The notes under the pieces are model-generated. The model worked only from the letters and a program-made list of their open reading frames with translations. It was not told the origin of the DNA and searched no databases. From contig NZ_JASHKN010000001.1 in NCBI RefSeq assembly GCF_030056735.1, positions 744,001-808,000 on the forward strand: a stretch of 64,000 bases of DNA. The letters run 5' to 3'. Shown here in pieces: positions 36,940 to 45,862 of the stretch (positions are counted from its first letter, which is position 1; the number at the start of each line of letters is the position of its first letter). Source of the stretch: Rhodococcus sp. IEGM 1409 (lineage in GTDB: Bacteria > Actinomycetota > Actinomycetes > Mycobacteriales > Mycobacteriaceae). The position numbers were made by a program, and so were the translations under genes.

Positions 36940-38315
36940 TGCACATCACCTTTCTCGACAGGTTCGAGGCACGGCCGGGCCGCATCCTGCAGTGGACGCC
37001 GAGCGAAATCTCCACCGGATCGACGTATCCGGTTCCTCCGACCTCCAATCAGCAGCTGCATCTTGCCGGCAGCCGCGGCGATACGACGTGGCTCGCTGCC
37101 ACTTTCGACGTTCCCGGCCCCATCGACACGGACGCACTCAAGGCCAGCTTCGAGGAATGGACGTCCCGTCACGACGCCCTGTCGTGCTCGTTCTCCCAGG
37201 CCGAAGAACCGGGCGAATCCTCGGCACTGTTCGTCGCCGACGTCGGCGATCTGCGCCTGCGTGAGGAAACAGTGGCTGACGCACGAACACCTGAACAGGT
37301 GCGAGAACTCTTGGGCGAGCGTTTGGATCGATGGTGCAATCCTTTTGCGTTTCCCGCCTACTTTCTCGGTGCCATCACCCGCGAGGACCAGTCAACAGTG
37401 ATCTGCGGATTCGACCATGCCATCTGCGACGGCTGGTCCATGAGCATCGCGATTACCGAGATCAGCACTCTGTATCGCGAATACACGCAGGCGGACCGTG
37501 TTCCGATCGCGTCGGATCTCTTGCCGGAGCCCGGGAGTTTCCTCAACTACTGCTTCCGTGAATCGGCAACTGCGGATCCAGAGCCCGGCGACCACCGCAT
37601 TGCGGGTTGGCGGTCCTTCCTCCGATCATGCGGGGGTGACACTCCCCATTTTCCCGTAGATCTGGGATTGCCCGCCGGGACCATGTCGCCCCAGGGCACA
37701 GACACCCGAATGCTCCTCGACGCCGACGAAACAGAGTTGTTCGACCAGAACTGCGCCGATCATCGACACTCGTCTTTCGGCGCGATTCTCGCGTCGATCG
37801 GTTTGGCCACAACACTTTTGACCGGCAAGAGGGACACACACCTACTGTTCCCGGTCCACACGCGTCGGGAACCGCGACACAACCACACCTTCGGATGGCT
37901 GGTGGCCAATGCGCCCATCACCGTGACGAGCATGGACAATCTTCACAGCACTGCTCGGGCAGTCAATCTCGCTTTCCACGAGTCACTTTCACTGTCGTCC
38001 GTGTCGTCGAGACAAGTCTTGCAGAGCGTGGGGCCCGAGGTTTCGCCCACTCGCAGAGACATCTTCTCGGTGTCTTACGCCGATTACCGAAGCATGCCTG
38101 GTGGATCGCGCCCCCGTAAATCACAGTCCTGCGAATCACAGCCTGCGCCGATCAATCCGCAGCAACTCAGTCGCGTGTCGAGCGCAGACGACGTTCAGTT
38201 CTGGTTCTCACGCACTCACGACGGGTTGGCAGTGCGCACCAGGTTTCCGGCACCCGCGGCCCGGACAGTGCACACCTTCCTCGAGTGTGTCTCCGAGATT
38301 CTGTCGACACCGTAG
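36939..38315 (+). CDS. Stand-alone condensation-domain / PapA-like acyltransferase 3
   Basis: A 458-aa third member. Catalytic motif DHAICDG (H160, D164, G165); second segment TFGWLVANAPITV. It starts at ATG 36939, which overlaps the previous stop by one base. As in the other two, the first His of HHxxxDG is Asp while the catalytic His, Asp and Gly remain. It is the shortest of the three. The operon appears to end here; the ohrR promoter begins about 30 bp downstream. Confidence 0.82.
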   Translation: MHITFLDRFEARPGRILQWTPSEISTGSTYPVPPTSNQQLHLAGSRGDTTWLAATFDVPGPIDTDALKASFEEWTSRHDALSCSFSQAEEPGESSALFVADVGDLRLREETVADARTPEQVRELLGERLDRWCNPFAFPAYFLGAITREDQSTVICGFDHAICDGWSMSIAITEISTLYREYTQADRVPIASDLLPEPGSFLNYCFRESATADPEPGDHRIAGWRSFLRSCGGDTPHFPVDLGLPAGTMSPQGTDTRMLLDADETELFDQNCADHRHSSFGAILASIGLATTLLTGKRDTHLLFPVHTRREPRHNHTFGWLVANAPITVTSMDNLHSTARAVNLAFHESLSLSSVSSRQVLQSVGPEVSPTRRDIFSVSYADYRSMPGGSRPRKSQSCESQPAPINPQQLSRVSSADDVQFWFSRTHDGLAVRTRFPAPAARTVHTFLECVSEILSTP

Positions 38316-38343
38316 ACGAACGGCCGCACATCCGTAGATCTGT

Positions 38344-38387
38344 TTGACACTTCTTTGTTGTGCACAACTTAACTGTGCGCTACAGTT
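38344..38387 (+). promoter_or_regulatory. ohrR promoter with two overlapping palindromic operators
   Basis: A perfect 12-bp palindrome GTTGTGCACAAC (38357-38368) and a second inverted repeat AACTGT / ACAGTT (38371-38376 and 38382-38387). A -10-like TACAGT (38381-38386) with TTGTGC (38358-38363) 17 bp upstream would start transcription at the GTG at 38394. An alternative -35 TTGACA lies at 38344-38349. OhrR binding would cover the promoter. Confidence 0.65.
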
Positions 38388-38393
38388 GTTCTC

Positions 38394-38855
38394 GTGACCA
38401 ACCCACTCGCCCTCGAACGCCAGGTCTGCTTCGCCCTCTATTCGGCGTCGCGGGCCACTACGGCCGCGTACCGAGCAATGCTCGACGACCTGGGGATCAC
38501 GTACCCCCAGTACCTCGTCCTGTTGACACTCTGGGAACGAGACGGCCGCGGCGTGCGCGAGATCTGTGAGGCACTCGATCTCGATACCGGGACTCTGTCG
38601 CCGCTGCTCAAGCGGCTCGAGGGTCTGGGATTCATCGAACGTCGACGCCTCACCACCGACGAGCGTCGCGTCGAGATCCACCTGACCGAGTCGGGTTCCA
38701 CCTTGCGTAGCAAGGCCGAAGACATCCCGGCCAAGCTCGCAGGTGCCACTGGTCTGAGTAACGACGAACTCACCGAGCTCCGGGACGTTCTCACTCGTCT
38801 CGGCGAGTCACTTCAAGCATCCAATGCCCACTCCGACGGAAAGAAGAAGTCATGA
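38394..38855 (+). CDS. ohrR: OhrR, organic peroxide-sensing MarR-family repressor
   Basis: A 153-aa winged-helix repressor. Cys13 in the segment [14 protein letters not shown] corresponds to the N-terminal reactive cysteine that OhrR oxidises on contact with organic hydroperoxides. The HTH is at about residues 57-80 ([20 protein letters not shown]) with the wing [14 protein letters not shown]. It starts with GTG 38394; no ribosome site precedes it and a -10 box lies 7 bp upstream, so it is probably leaderless. It overlaps ohr by 4 bp (38852-38855). Oxidation should release two palindromic operators in its own promoter. Confidence 0.9.
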   Translation: MTNPLALERQVCFALYSASRATTAAYRAMLDDLGITYPQYLVLLTLWERDGRGVREICEALDLDTGTLSPLLKRLEGLGFIERRRLTTDERRVEIHLTESGSTLRSKAEDIPAKLAGATGLSNDELTELRDVLTRLGESLQASNAHSDGKKKS

Positions 38856-39280
38856 ACATCGTCTACACCGCAGAAGCACTTGCCACCGGCGAAGGCCGCA
38901 ACGGTCACGCTCGCACCTCGGACGGACGCCTCGATCTCGGTCTCGCCATTCCCAAGGAAATGGGTGGCAGCGGGGAGGGCACCAACCCTGAGCAGCTCTT
39001 TGCCGCCGGATACGCAGCATGCTTCCACTCCGCACTGCAGATGGTCGCCCGCGCCGAGAAGGCCAACGTGGCTGATTCCGCAGTCGGCGCGCGGGTCGGC
39101 ATCGGCCCCAACGGCGAAGGAGGCTTCGGACTCGCTGTGACGCTGGAAGTTTCACTCCCCCACCTGCCCCATGATCAAGCCGTCGAGCTGACGGAGAAGG
39201 CGCACCAGGTGTGCCCGTACTCCAATGCAACTCGCGGCAACATCGAGGTCACCCTCGAAGTAAGTAAGGACGACGAATGA
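38852..39280 (+). CDS. ohr: Organic hydroperoxide resistance protein
   Basis: A 142-aa OsmC/Ohr-family thiol peroxidase that reduces organic and fatty-acid hydroperoxides. The reactive cysteine lies in [12 protein letters not shown] (about residue 57) and the resolving cysteine in [13 protein letters not shown] (about 121), the standard Ohr pair. Full length. It is translated from an ATG overlapping the ohrR stop, and its own stop overlaps the next gene (ATGA, 39277-39280). It is therefore the core of a three-gene peroxide-responsive operon. Confidence 0.94.
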   Translation: MNIVYTAEALATGEGRNGHARTSDGRLDLGLAIPKEMGGSGEGTNPEQLFAAGYAACFHSALQMVARAEKANVADSAVGARVGIGPNGEGGFGLAVTLEVSLPHLPHDQAVELTEKAHQVCPYSNATRGNIEVTLEVSKDDE

Positions 39281-40284
39281 GCACCACCACTGTAAGCCGG
39301 GAAATCCGTCTCGCTTCACGCCCGAACGGTTGGCCCACCTCGGAGAACTTCGCCACCGCCGAAGTAGAACTCCCCGAACTCGAAGACGGCCAGATCCTGG
39401 TCCGCAACATCGCCATCTCCGTCGACCCGTACATGCGCGGCCGGATGAACGACGTGAAGTCCTACCTTCCGCCGTTCCAGGTCGGCGCGGCGCTCGACGG
39501 TGGTGCTGTCGGCGAGGTCGTCGAATCCAAGTCGGCTGATCGCGCGGTCGGCGACGTCGTCGTCCACGGGCTCGGGTGGCGTGAATACGCCGTCCTCGAC
39601 GGATCCGCAGTAACTCCGGCCGACACGTCCATCGCGCCGGCAACGGCCTACCTTGGCGCCCTCGGCATGACCGGTCTCACCGCGTATGCCGGCCTCACCG
39701 CAGTCGCGGAATTCAAGGAAGGCGACACCGTATTCGTTTCCGGCGCAGCAGGTGCCGTCGGATCGCTCGTCGGTCAGATCGCCAAGTTGCTCGGTGCGAA
39801 GCGAGTGATCGGCAGCGCCGGTTCTCCCGCAAAGGTTGCCCGACTTCTCGAACTCGGATTCGACGCGGCGTTCGACTATCACGACGGCCCGATCACCGAA
39901 CTGCTGGCCGCTGCGGCGCCTGACGGCATCGACGTGTACTTCGACAACGTCGGTGGCGAGCATCTCGAAGCCGCCATCGACGCCATGAACCAGGGCGGCC
40001 GGATCGCCTTGTGCGGGGCCATCGCTCAGTACAACACCACCGACAAGCCCACGGCTCCCCACAATCTGGCCTTGGTGATCGGCAAGCAGCTCACTCTGCG
40101 CGGATTCCTCGTGGGCGGCTACCGCCACCTCGGCGGAGAATTCCGCACCCACATGGCAGGGTGGCTCGCCGACAACAAGATTCAGTGGGACGAGACCATC
40201 GTCGAATGTCTCGAGAATGCACCCCAGGCCTTCATCGACCTGATGCGCGGCGCGAACACCGGCAAGATGGTTGTCACGCTGTAA
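39277..40284 (+). CDS. NADP-dependent medium-chain oxidoreductase (CurA/leukotriene-reductase type)
   Basis: A 335-aa zinc-independent MDR-superfamily reductase. The N-terminal hallmark [16 protein letters not shown] (residues about 49-64) and the nucleotide-binding stretch [20 protein letters not shown] followed by VIGSAGS place it with the NADPH-dependent 2-alkenal / prostaglandin / curcumin reductases. Such enzymes saturate alpha,beta-unsaturated carbonyls, which are lipid-peroxidation products. Its coupling to ohrR-ohr by a 4-bp overlap fits a role in clearing reactive aldehydes alongside Ohr. A hairpin terminator follows the stop. Confidence 0.9.
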   Translation: MSTTTVSREIRLASRPNGWPTSENFATAEVELPELEDGQILVRNIAISVDPYMRGRMNDVKSYLPPFQVGAALDGGAVGEVVESKSADRAVGDVVVHGLGWREYAVLDGSAVTPADTSIAPATAYLGALGMTGLTAYAGLTAVAEFKEGDTVFVSGAAGAVGSLVGQIAKLLGAKRVIGSAGSPAKVARLLELGFDAAFDYHDGPITELLAAAAPDGIDVYFDNVGGEHLEAAIDAMNQGGRIALCGAIAQYNTTDKPTAPHNLALVIGKQLTLRGFLVGGYRHLGGEFRTHMAGWLADNKIQWDETIVECLENAPQAFIDLMRGANTGKMVVTL

Positions 40285-40314
40285 CCCGAACAGTCAGTAG
40301 CTCGAACGGATATG

Positions 40315-40352
40315 ACTGTGGCCGCGAACTTCTCGAAGTCCGCGGCCACAGT
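40315..40352. terminator. Hairpin terminator after the ohrR-ohr operon
   Basis: ACTGTGGCCGCG (40315-40326) pairs with CGCGGCCACAGT (40341-40352), with an inner stem ACTTC / GAAGT. It is followed by TTGTTT and lies between two convergent transcripts. Confidence 0.88.
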
Positions 40353-40362
40353 TGTTTCCCAA

Positions 40363-41238
40363 TCAGATCCCGAACGAGACTCCGGTCAACTTCTCCGACA
40401 GTGCCCACAAGCCCGAGGCGGTCTTCTTGTCGTGTGACTTCTTGTTCGACCCCACGACCTTCGGATACCCGCGCTGCTCGAACGGACCGTCCGGTCCGAT
40501 GTAACTGCCGCCGAAGGCATCCGGCGCCGTGGCCGCCCACAGTTCGGGAAGCGCACCCATCTCCGCGGACTGCGCGAAGATCTGATTGCCGATTCCCATC
40601 AGCTTGTCCTGGATCGACTCGGTGTGCCCCTGCAGGTTCGTCGACGCATATCCCGGATGCGAAGCGAGCGCCTTGAGCGGAGATCCCGAAGCCGCGAGCC
40701 TGCGCTGAAGTTCGTACGTGAACAACAGATTGGCAAGCTTGGACTGCCCGTAGGCCAACCAGCGGTTGTACTTCCGACGCTCGAAATTGAGATCGTCCAA
40801 ATCGACGGTCCCGAGCTGATGCAAGGCACTGGACATCGTCACGACACGGTCGGTGAGCTTGTCCTTCAGCAACCCGGTCAACGCGAAGTGCCCGAGATGG
40901 TTTGTGCCGATCTGCATTTCGAATCCGTCGACCGTCCGGCGGAACGGGACCGCCATCACGCCGGCGTTGTTCACCAGGACGTCGACCTTCTCCGTTGCGT
41001 CGGCAAAGGCTCGTACCGACGACAGATCCGAAAGGTCCAACTTGCGGACAACCGCGTTGGACCCGATCTCGGCGGCTACGGCGTCTGCCTTCGTGGTGTC
41101 GCGACAAGCGAGGACGACGTCGGCCCCGGCTTTGCCCAGCGCTCGTGCGACTACCTCACCCAGTCCGCTGTTCGCCCCCGTGACGACAAATGTGCGGCCG
41201 GTCTGATCAACTACGTCTTCTGCGGTCCATTTGGTCAT
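40363..41238 (-). CDS. Short-chain dehydrogenase/reductase
   Basis: A 291-aa SDR of the retinol-dehydrogenase-like branch. Cofactor motif TGANSGLG (residues about 20-27), NNAGVM near 92, and catalytic Tyr-Lys in YGQSKLAN near 165. The frame is open to 41430, but ATG 41238 begins the proper N-terminus ([20 protein letters not shown]) and the upstream extension is arginine-rich noise. The substrate is unknown. It converges on the ohr operon terminator and is transcribed from a short intergenic region next to the yidC-like gene. Confidence 0.88.
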   Translation of the reverse strand: MTKWTAEDVVDQTGRTFVVTGANSGLGEVVARALGKAGADVVLACRDTTKADAVAAEIGSNAVVRKLDLSDLSSVRAFADATEKVDVLVNNAGVMAVPFRRTVDGFEMQIGTNHLGHFALTGLLKDKLTDRVVTMSSALHQLGTVDLDDLNFERRKYNRWLAYGQSKLANLLFTYELQRRLAASGSPLKALASHPGYASTNLQGHTESIQDKLMGIGNQIFAQSAEMGALPELWAATAPDAFGGSYIGPDGPFEQRGYPKVVGSNKKSHDKKTASGLWALSEKLTGVSFGI

Positions 41239-41290
41239 GCATTCCAGCGTACGTGCCTTACCCGTCGGTAGGGAGGGCCGATTTTTCCGG

Positions 41291-42244
41291 TCATCGCTTG
41301 CGCTTGGCCCGAATCGGCTTTGCTCCTGGCGCCGGTGGGGCAGCAGCTCCACGCGCCGGGGGCGTGGCCACTGCGGGTGTCGGCGACAATTCGGCTGCCT
41401 TCTGCTCCGCCGCGATGCGTCCGTACACAAAATGCTGTTGGCCCAACGTCCAGCAGTTGTTGCTCACGAAATAGAGCAGGATCGCGACGGGCGCGAATGC
41501 ACCGAAGGCAATCACACCGACCGGAAATACCCACAGAGCAAGCTTGTTCATGATTGCCGTTTGAGGGTTGACGGTTCCGGTGTCCACTTGGCGCGCGATG
41601 GACGCCCGCGACGTGAAATGTGTAGCGACGGCGGCAAAAATCATCAGCGGTACGGCAACCAGAATGATGGAGATCCGACTGACGTCGCCGAACGCTTCCA
41701 GCTGCGCTGCCGGACTCGAAATCATGGCGGACAACGGCGCGCCGAACAGTTTGGCGTCGAGAAACGACTGGACGTCCGAAGCACTGAAGAAGTAGTTGGC
41801 CGTGTTCGCGTTGTCCGCCACCGACATCGGTTCGGTCGGGCTCAGAAACGGGACATGGGATGCCGCTCCGGTTCGATTGAATGATCGCAGGACGTGGTAG
41901 AGACCAATGAATACCGGTGCCTGGACGAGCATCGGCAGGCATCCGAGTAGCGGACTGTAGTTGTGTTCCTTCTGCAGCTTTGCCATCTCGACAGTAAGTT
42001 TCTGCCGGTCGCCTGCGTACTTTTTCTGCAATGCCTTCAACTGTGGTTGCAGCCTTTGCATGACCAATTGGGTGCGAACCTGCTTGACGAATGGTTTGAA
42101 CAGCAAGGCCTTGAGTGTGAAGACCAAAAATACGACCGACAACGCCCACACGACGCCGTTGTCGGGTGATCCGGAAATCAGTGAGAAGACTTTGTGCCAG
42201 AACCAGAGGATTCCGGACACGGGGTAGTAGACAAAATCGAGCAT
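41291..42244 (-). CDS. yidC: YidC/Oxa1-family membrane protein insertase (additional copy)
   Basis: A 317-aa insertase. An N-terminal membrane helix leads into the conserved cytoplasmic hairpin and core ([39 protein letters not shown]), then [17 protein letters not shown] and a C-terminal pair of helices with [19 protein letters not shown]. The tail is Ala/Pro-rich and ends KPIRAKRKR, a basic ribosome-contacting type end. It is not next to rpmH, rnpA or jag, where the housekeeping yidC resides, so it is likely a second paralogue. A small membrane protein lies just upstream. Confidence 0.9.
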   Translation of the reverse strand: MLDFVYYPVSGILWFWHKVFSLISGSPDNGVVWALSVVFLVFTLKALLFKPFVKQVRTQLVMQRLQPQLKALQKKYAGDRQKLTVEMAKLQKEHNYSPLLGCLPMLVQAPVFIGLYHVLRSFNRTGAASHVPFLSPTEPMSVADNANTANYFFSASDVQSFLDAKLFGAPLSAMISSPAAQLEAFGDVSRISIILVAVPLMIFAAVATHFTSRASIARQVDTGTVNPQTAIMNKLALWVFPVGVIAFGAFAPVAILLYFVSNNCWTLGQQHFVYGRIAAEQKAAELSPTPAVATPPARGAAAPPAPGAKPIRAKRKR

Positions 42245-42355
42245 GACGAATGAACCTCACCGAGAGGCACGCTCAGGCAATCGAGAGCGCGGGAATGGTC
42301 GTGGACGCAAGACGTCTGACCGACCTACGACGAGTTCACCCCGCCGACGGCCGAT

Positions 42356-42661
42356 CTACAGACCGATTCCGGGTGCTCGAGGTTGCGGACGGCCAGGCGC
42401 GTCCGGGCTGCTCTGCCTGCGGAAAGCTCCACGCAGGCAGCGTTCGTCATCAGACGGGCCAGTGGCCGAAACCGCACACAGTTGGAGAAGTTCGTACTTC
42501 GCGGAGGTTGCGAGGGCAGCGACCACGAAGACTGCGATCGCAGTTCCCAGCACCGCGGCGCTGCCCGAGGAACCGAGCGGCGGCACGGCCAGGAGGGCGA
42601 TGAACGGCAGCAGAAGCAGCAACAGTGATCGTGTCACCGTTCCCGTACTCCGCTGTTGCAT
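42356..42661 (-). CDS. Small membrane protein next to YidC (DUF6412-like)
   Basis: A 101-aa protein with one or two hydrophobic helices at the N-terminus (SLLLLLLPFIALLAVPPLGS, then AAVLGTAIAVFVVAALATSA). The cytoplasmic tail ends SPDAPGRPQPRAPGIGL. This tail pattern resembles the small DUF6412-type proteins found beside yidC paralogues in other actinobacteria; I recall that association but cannot check it here. It starts at ATG 42661 and lies 111 bp upstream of yidC on the same strand. Confidence 0.65.
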   Translation of the reverse strand: MQQRSTGTVTRSLLLLLLPFIALLAVPPLGSSGSAAVLGTAIAVFVVAALATSAKYELLQLCAVSATGPSDDERCLRGAFRRQSSPDAPGRPQPRAPGIGL

Positions 42662-42695
42662 GACTGCGAGAGTACAGAACGATCACCGAATCCAG

Positions 42696-42923
42696 CTAGA
42701 CGCTTGCCTCACGGACATGTCCGTGTAGCCACCTGTGAGCGGGATCGTGATCCAGCTGACCGTGCCACTGTTGGTGGATGGTGACGGCCGGTAGTTCGGT
42801 CGGCACCGCAAACCAGGCGACTTCGAGGCGAGCGGCAAAGTATCGGGCGAGTCTTTCGGGCACCAATGCGACGAGATCGCTGTCGGCGGCCATCAGGGAC
42901 GCCGCAACGGGCGAGGCAACCAC
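42696..42923 (-). pseudogene. C-terminal fragment of a LysR-type regulator
   Basis: The 75 encoded residues match the end of a LysR effector-binding domain: SLMAADSDLVALVPERLAR, then WFAVPTELPAVTIHQQWHGQ and DPAHRWLHGHV. A full LysR regulator has about 300 residues, and the DNA-binding half and most of the effector domain are missing. The reading frame starts at a GTG that is only the point where homology begins. Read as a remnant left by deletion or rearrangement. Confidence 0.7.
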
Positions 42924-42927
42924 AGCG

Positions 42928-43008
42928 GATCCGGTTTCCCGGGACGACCTCCAACCGGGTGACGTGGTCCTGTACTACGGCGGGGAACATGTGGGGATCC
43001 ATGCCGTA
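42928..43008 (+). pseudogene. NlpC/P60-like peptidase fragment
   Basis: On the plus strand, directly abutting the LysR remnant, 27 codons read DPVSRDDLQPGDVVLYYGG then EHVGIHAV. This is the LxPGDxVxF...HVGIYV signature around the catalytic His region of NlpC/P60 cell-wall peptidases. The rest of the domain, including the Cys motif, is absent. It is too short to be functional and marks the other side of a rearrangement junction. Confidence 0.55.
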
Positions 43009-43329
43009 CTACCTCGCCCGACGTTACTGACATGTATCACGTCAGCTTGATAAGGGGACTTGTAATGCAGCGACATTCGGGCCGCTCGTCGCGATCCGCA
43101 TGCTTGACGCTCCACCATTGCGCGGAATGCGATGCCATCCTCCCCCGCGAGCGCCGTCTGCACCAGGTGTCGCGGGGTGCGGTTGGACGTAACGCGATGT
43201 TGCGGAGACGGTACTGCCGTTTCCTGGCGAACGGTTCGAGGCGAACTGCAATCGGACGTCAGATCCGGTCTGCTGAACCGATGACCTCGCAAACTGCACC
43301 CGGAGAAGCACTCACCTCTGCCTGCGGTC
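43009..43329. other. Decayed intergenic region with a palindrome
   Basis: About 320 bp with no supportable gene. CTGACATG (43027-43034), TAT, CACGTCAG (43038-43045) form an imperfect 19-bp palindrome of operator type. Frames of 90-120 codons on both strands have poor composition and no ribosome site. Confidence 0.4.
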
Positions 43330-45693
43330 TCAGCCTCGGGAGTCGGTCTCCTGCGCGGTCGAGACGAACCACGCCGCGATCTGTGCTCTGGAAGTGAATC
43401 CCAGTTTTGTCAGCACGTGCTCCACATGCCCCTGAGCCGTGCGCAGCGAGATGACCAACTGCTCCGCGATAGCGCGGTTGGTCAGTCCCTGAGCCACCAA
43501 TTCGGCGACCTGCTGTTCACGACGGGTCAGGTGAGGTGCGTCGATCGGCGATGCAGCCGGGGCGCTACGACGCTCATCGAGCGCGTAAGCGACAGCTTCA
43601 CTTTCGGCCATCTCAAATCCTCTGCGAAACTCCTTCTCGAAAGCACTCTCACCCAATGCCTTTCGAGCGGAACCTGCAGCATTGTCGTGATGGGCTGACA
43701 AACTCGAAAGCCCGCTCAGTCGACCCCCGACCCGCTGCCAGAACATCGCTGCGGCACCGAGCAGAACCGCTGCATGCTTCCAATCACGTTGCGCTGCAGC
43801 AACCCAGGCCATCGGTTCGACACACCATGCCGAGTTCAACGAGGCGTCGGTGGTCCGCAGACTTCGCGTCAAATGGTCACGGGCGCGCTCGAGGTCGCCC
43901 CGAAGCCAATCCACAAGCCCGAGGTTGGCCAACGTCGACGCCTGATACATCACTTCGTGCAGCGGTACGGTGATCGCGAGGGACTCGTCGAAGCACTCCA
44001 CAGAACGCTCCAGAGCACCGGTAAAGATGTACGCGAGCCCGAGGGTGCCCAACCCAATCACTTTGTGCTGCAGATTCTCAGCTGATCGGAACAGCGTTAC
44101 GGCAAGTTCCAACTTCTCGGCGGCAGTGTCGAATTCGCCATTGAACGCGTCGACATATCCGTCGGCCCACCCAGCCAGGCCGCGCGAGCGCACGTCTCCG
44201 ATGACCTCGGCAAGGCGCCAACTCTCGTCGACCTGTCCGCGTGCGCGAACGAGATCACCCTGCATGCCGTGTGCCACAGCATCGATGCACAGAATTTCCA
44301 GGCGATACATGTCCGACTCTCCATCGGAGGCGCTCAGGGTCCGATCCGCCCAGCGCCTCGCCGAACCGATCCGGCCGCCGTTGAGCCAGAATCGGTACAA
44401 CGCTGCGACCATTCGTGTCGCAGACCGTGCCTGACCCGGCGTCGAAATCGAAAATTCCAGCGCTTCGTGCACGTTACGCTGTTCACGACTCAGCCACTCG
44501 ATCCACCCAGCCTGCCCGCTACTGATCCATTCGGAATCAGCCTGTACAACAAACGATTCGAACCAATCACGATGCCTTCGACGTAGATCGGAATACTCAC
44601 CGGCGGACTCCAACTTTTCATGTCCGTACTCCCGGAGAAGATCGAGGAGGTGGTAGCGAACATCTCCGCTGGTTTCCTCACGAATCAGGATGGACTTCTC
44701 GACCAACGCGGTGACGAGATCGAGCACTTCGGTCGAATTCATATCCTGCCCACACACACCCTCGGCGGCTTCGAGGTCGAACCCACCCGAGAACACCGAC
44801 AGCCTCCCCCACAACTGTTGTTCGGATGGCGAGCAGAGGTCGAAACTCCAATCGATCGACAATCGCAGCGTCTGTTGACGACTCGGAACGTCGCGTCCAC
44901 CCGTTGTAAGAAGGCGGTATCGATCCGAGAGCCTGTTCATGATCTGCTCAGCAGACATACCACGCAGGCGAGCGGCCGCCAGTTCGATCGGTAACGGCAA
45001 GCCGTCCAGATCGTGACAGATACGGGCTACCGCAAGCTTGTTCCCTTCCGTGAGGACGAAGCCTGGGACTACCGTGGCTGCACGCTCGGTGAACAGTGAC
45101 ACGGATTCGTACCGAGCCAGCCCCTCGAACGCTCCCGAGTCATATTGCAGCGGGGTGCTGAGGGAAGGAACCCGCATCGTCGCTTCACCACCCACACCCA
45201 GCGACTCGCGGCTCGTCGCGAGGATCTTCACACCGGCACATCGACGCAGGATCGCCCCGGTGAACAGTGCAACTGCATCGACCAGATGTTCACAGTTGTC
45301 GAGCACCAACAGCAGACTCCGATCGGCGCAGTAGTCGATCAGTGCCTGCAGCGGGTCCGCCGACGAGACTGACCGGACATCAAGGGTCACGGCGACATAA
45401 TCTTCAAGGAGATCTGGATCGGTCTGCTCCCCCAGTTCCACCAACCAGGCACCATCTCGAAACACTCGTTGCAACGCGCCCGCAAGTCGGATCGCGAGCC
45501 GTGTCTTGCCCACGCCACCGATCCCGGTCAGTGTCAACAAACGGGACGTCTCGAACAATCTCCTGGCGTCGGCCAACTCGCGCCGCCGACCGACAAAACT
45601 TGTCAGCTCCAAGGGTAAGTTGCCGACAACTCGCTGGTCGGCTTCTGAGCGCACAGCGGATGCCATCGACCGACTCGCTTTCTGCCATACCAC
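43330..45693 (-). CDS. AAA/STAND ATPase LuxR-family regulator
   Basis: A 787-aa regulator. An NB-ARC-like ATPase is near the N-terminus: Walker A LTGIGGVGKTRLA (about 54-66), Walker B LLLVLDNCEHLVDAV, then ILATSRESLGVGGE and the GLPLPIELAAARLR motif. A TPR-like helical middle follows, and a C-terminal LuxR HTH (LTRREQQVAELVAQGLTNRA, then SLRTAQGHVEHVLTKLGF). The GTG at 45693 or the ATG at 45666 could be the start. It is divergent from the GntR gene of the allantoin/hydantoin cluster and may act there, but no shared operator was seen. Confidence 0.88.
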   Translation of the reverse strand: MVWQKASRSMASAVRSEADQRVVGNLPLELTSFVGRRRELADARRLFETSRLLTLTGIGGVGKTRLAIRLAGALQRVFRDGAWLVELGEQTDPDLLEDYVAVTLDVRSVSSADPLQALIDYCADRSLLLVLDNCEHLVDAVALFTGAILRRCAGVKILATSRESLGVGGEATMRVPSLSTPLQYDSGAFEGLARYESVSLFTERAATVVPGFVLTEGNKLAVARICHDLDGLPLPIELAAARLRGMSAEQIMNRLSDRYRLLTTGGRDVPSRQQTLRLSIDWSFDLCSPSEQQLWGRLSVFSGGFDLEAAEGVCGQDMNSTEVLDLVTALVEKSILIREETSGDVRYHLLDLLREYGHEKLESAGEYSDLRRRHRDWFESFVVQADSEWISSGQAGWIEWLSREQRNVHEALEFSISTPGQARSATRMVAALYRFWLNGGRIGSARRWADRTLSASDGESDMYRLEILCIDAVAHGMQGDLVRARGQVDESWRLAEVIGDVRSRGLAGWADGYVDAFNGEFDTAAEKLELAVTLFRSAENLQHKVIGLGTLGLAYIFTGALERSVECFDESLAITVPLHEVMYQASTLANLGLVDWLRGDLERARDHLTRSLRTTDASLNSAWCVEPMAWVAAAQRDWKHAAVLLGAAAMFWQRVGGRLSGLSSLSAHHDNAAGSARKALGESAFEKEFRRGFEMAESEAVAYALDERRSAPAASPIDAPHLTRREQQVAELVAQGLTNRAIAEQLVISLRTAQGHVEHVLTKLGFTSRAQIAAWFVSTAQETDSRG

Positions 45694-45862
45694 TACACAA
45701 CAACGCTACCCCCACGATCGGCCTCCTGAGCAGCACTCACTCGTGCTTGTGATCGGAGCCCACTTGTTCTCCCTCGAGTGCGCGATTCACGACGGCCACA
45801 CCGGTGTCACGCGGGCGAAACAACGTATTCCTACGCTGGCAGATACACGAAGGGAGAGCGAC

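Noticed and set aside
43032-43397. A 121-codon plus-strand frame in the decayed region
   Set aside because: Arginine-rich, no homology impression, and it runs into the antisense end of the LuxR gene.
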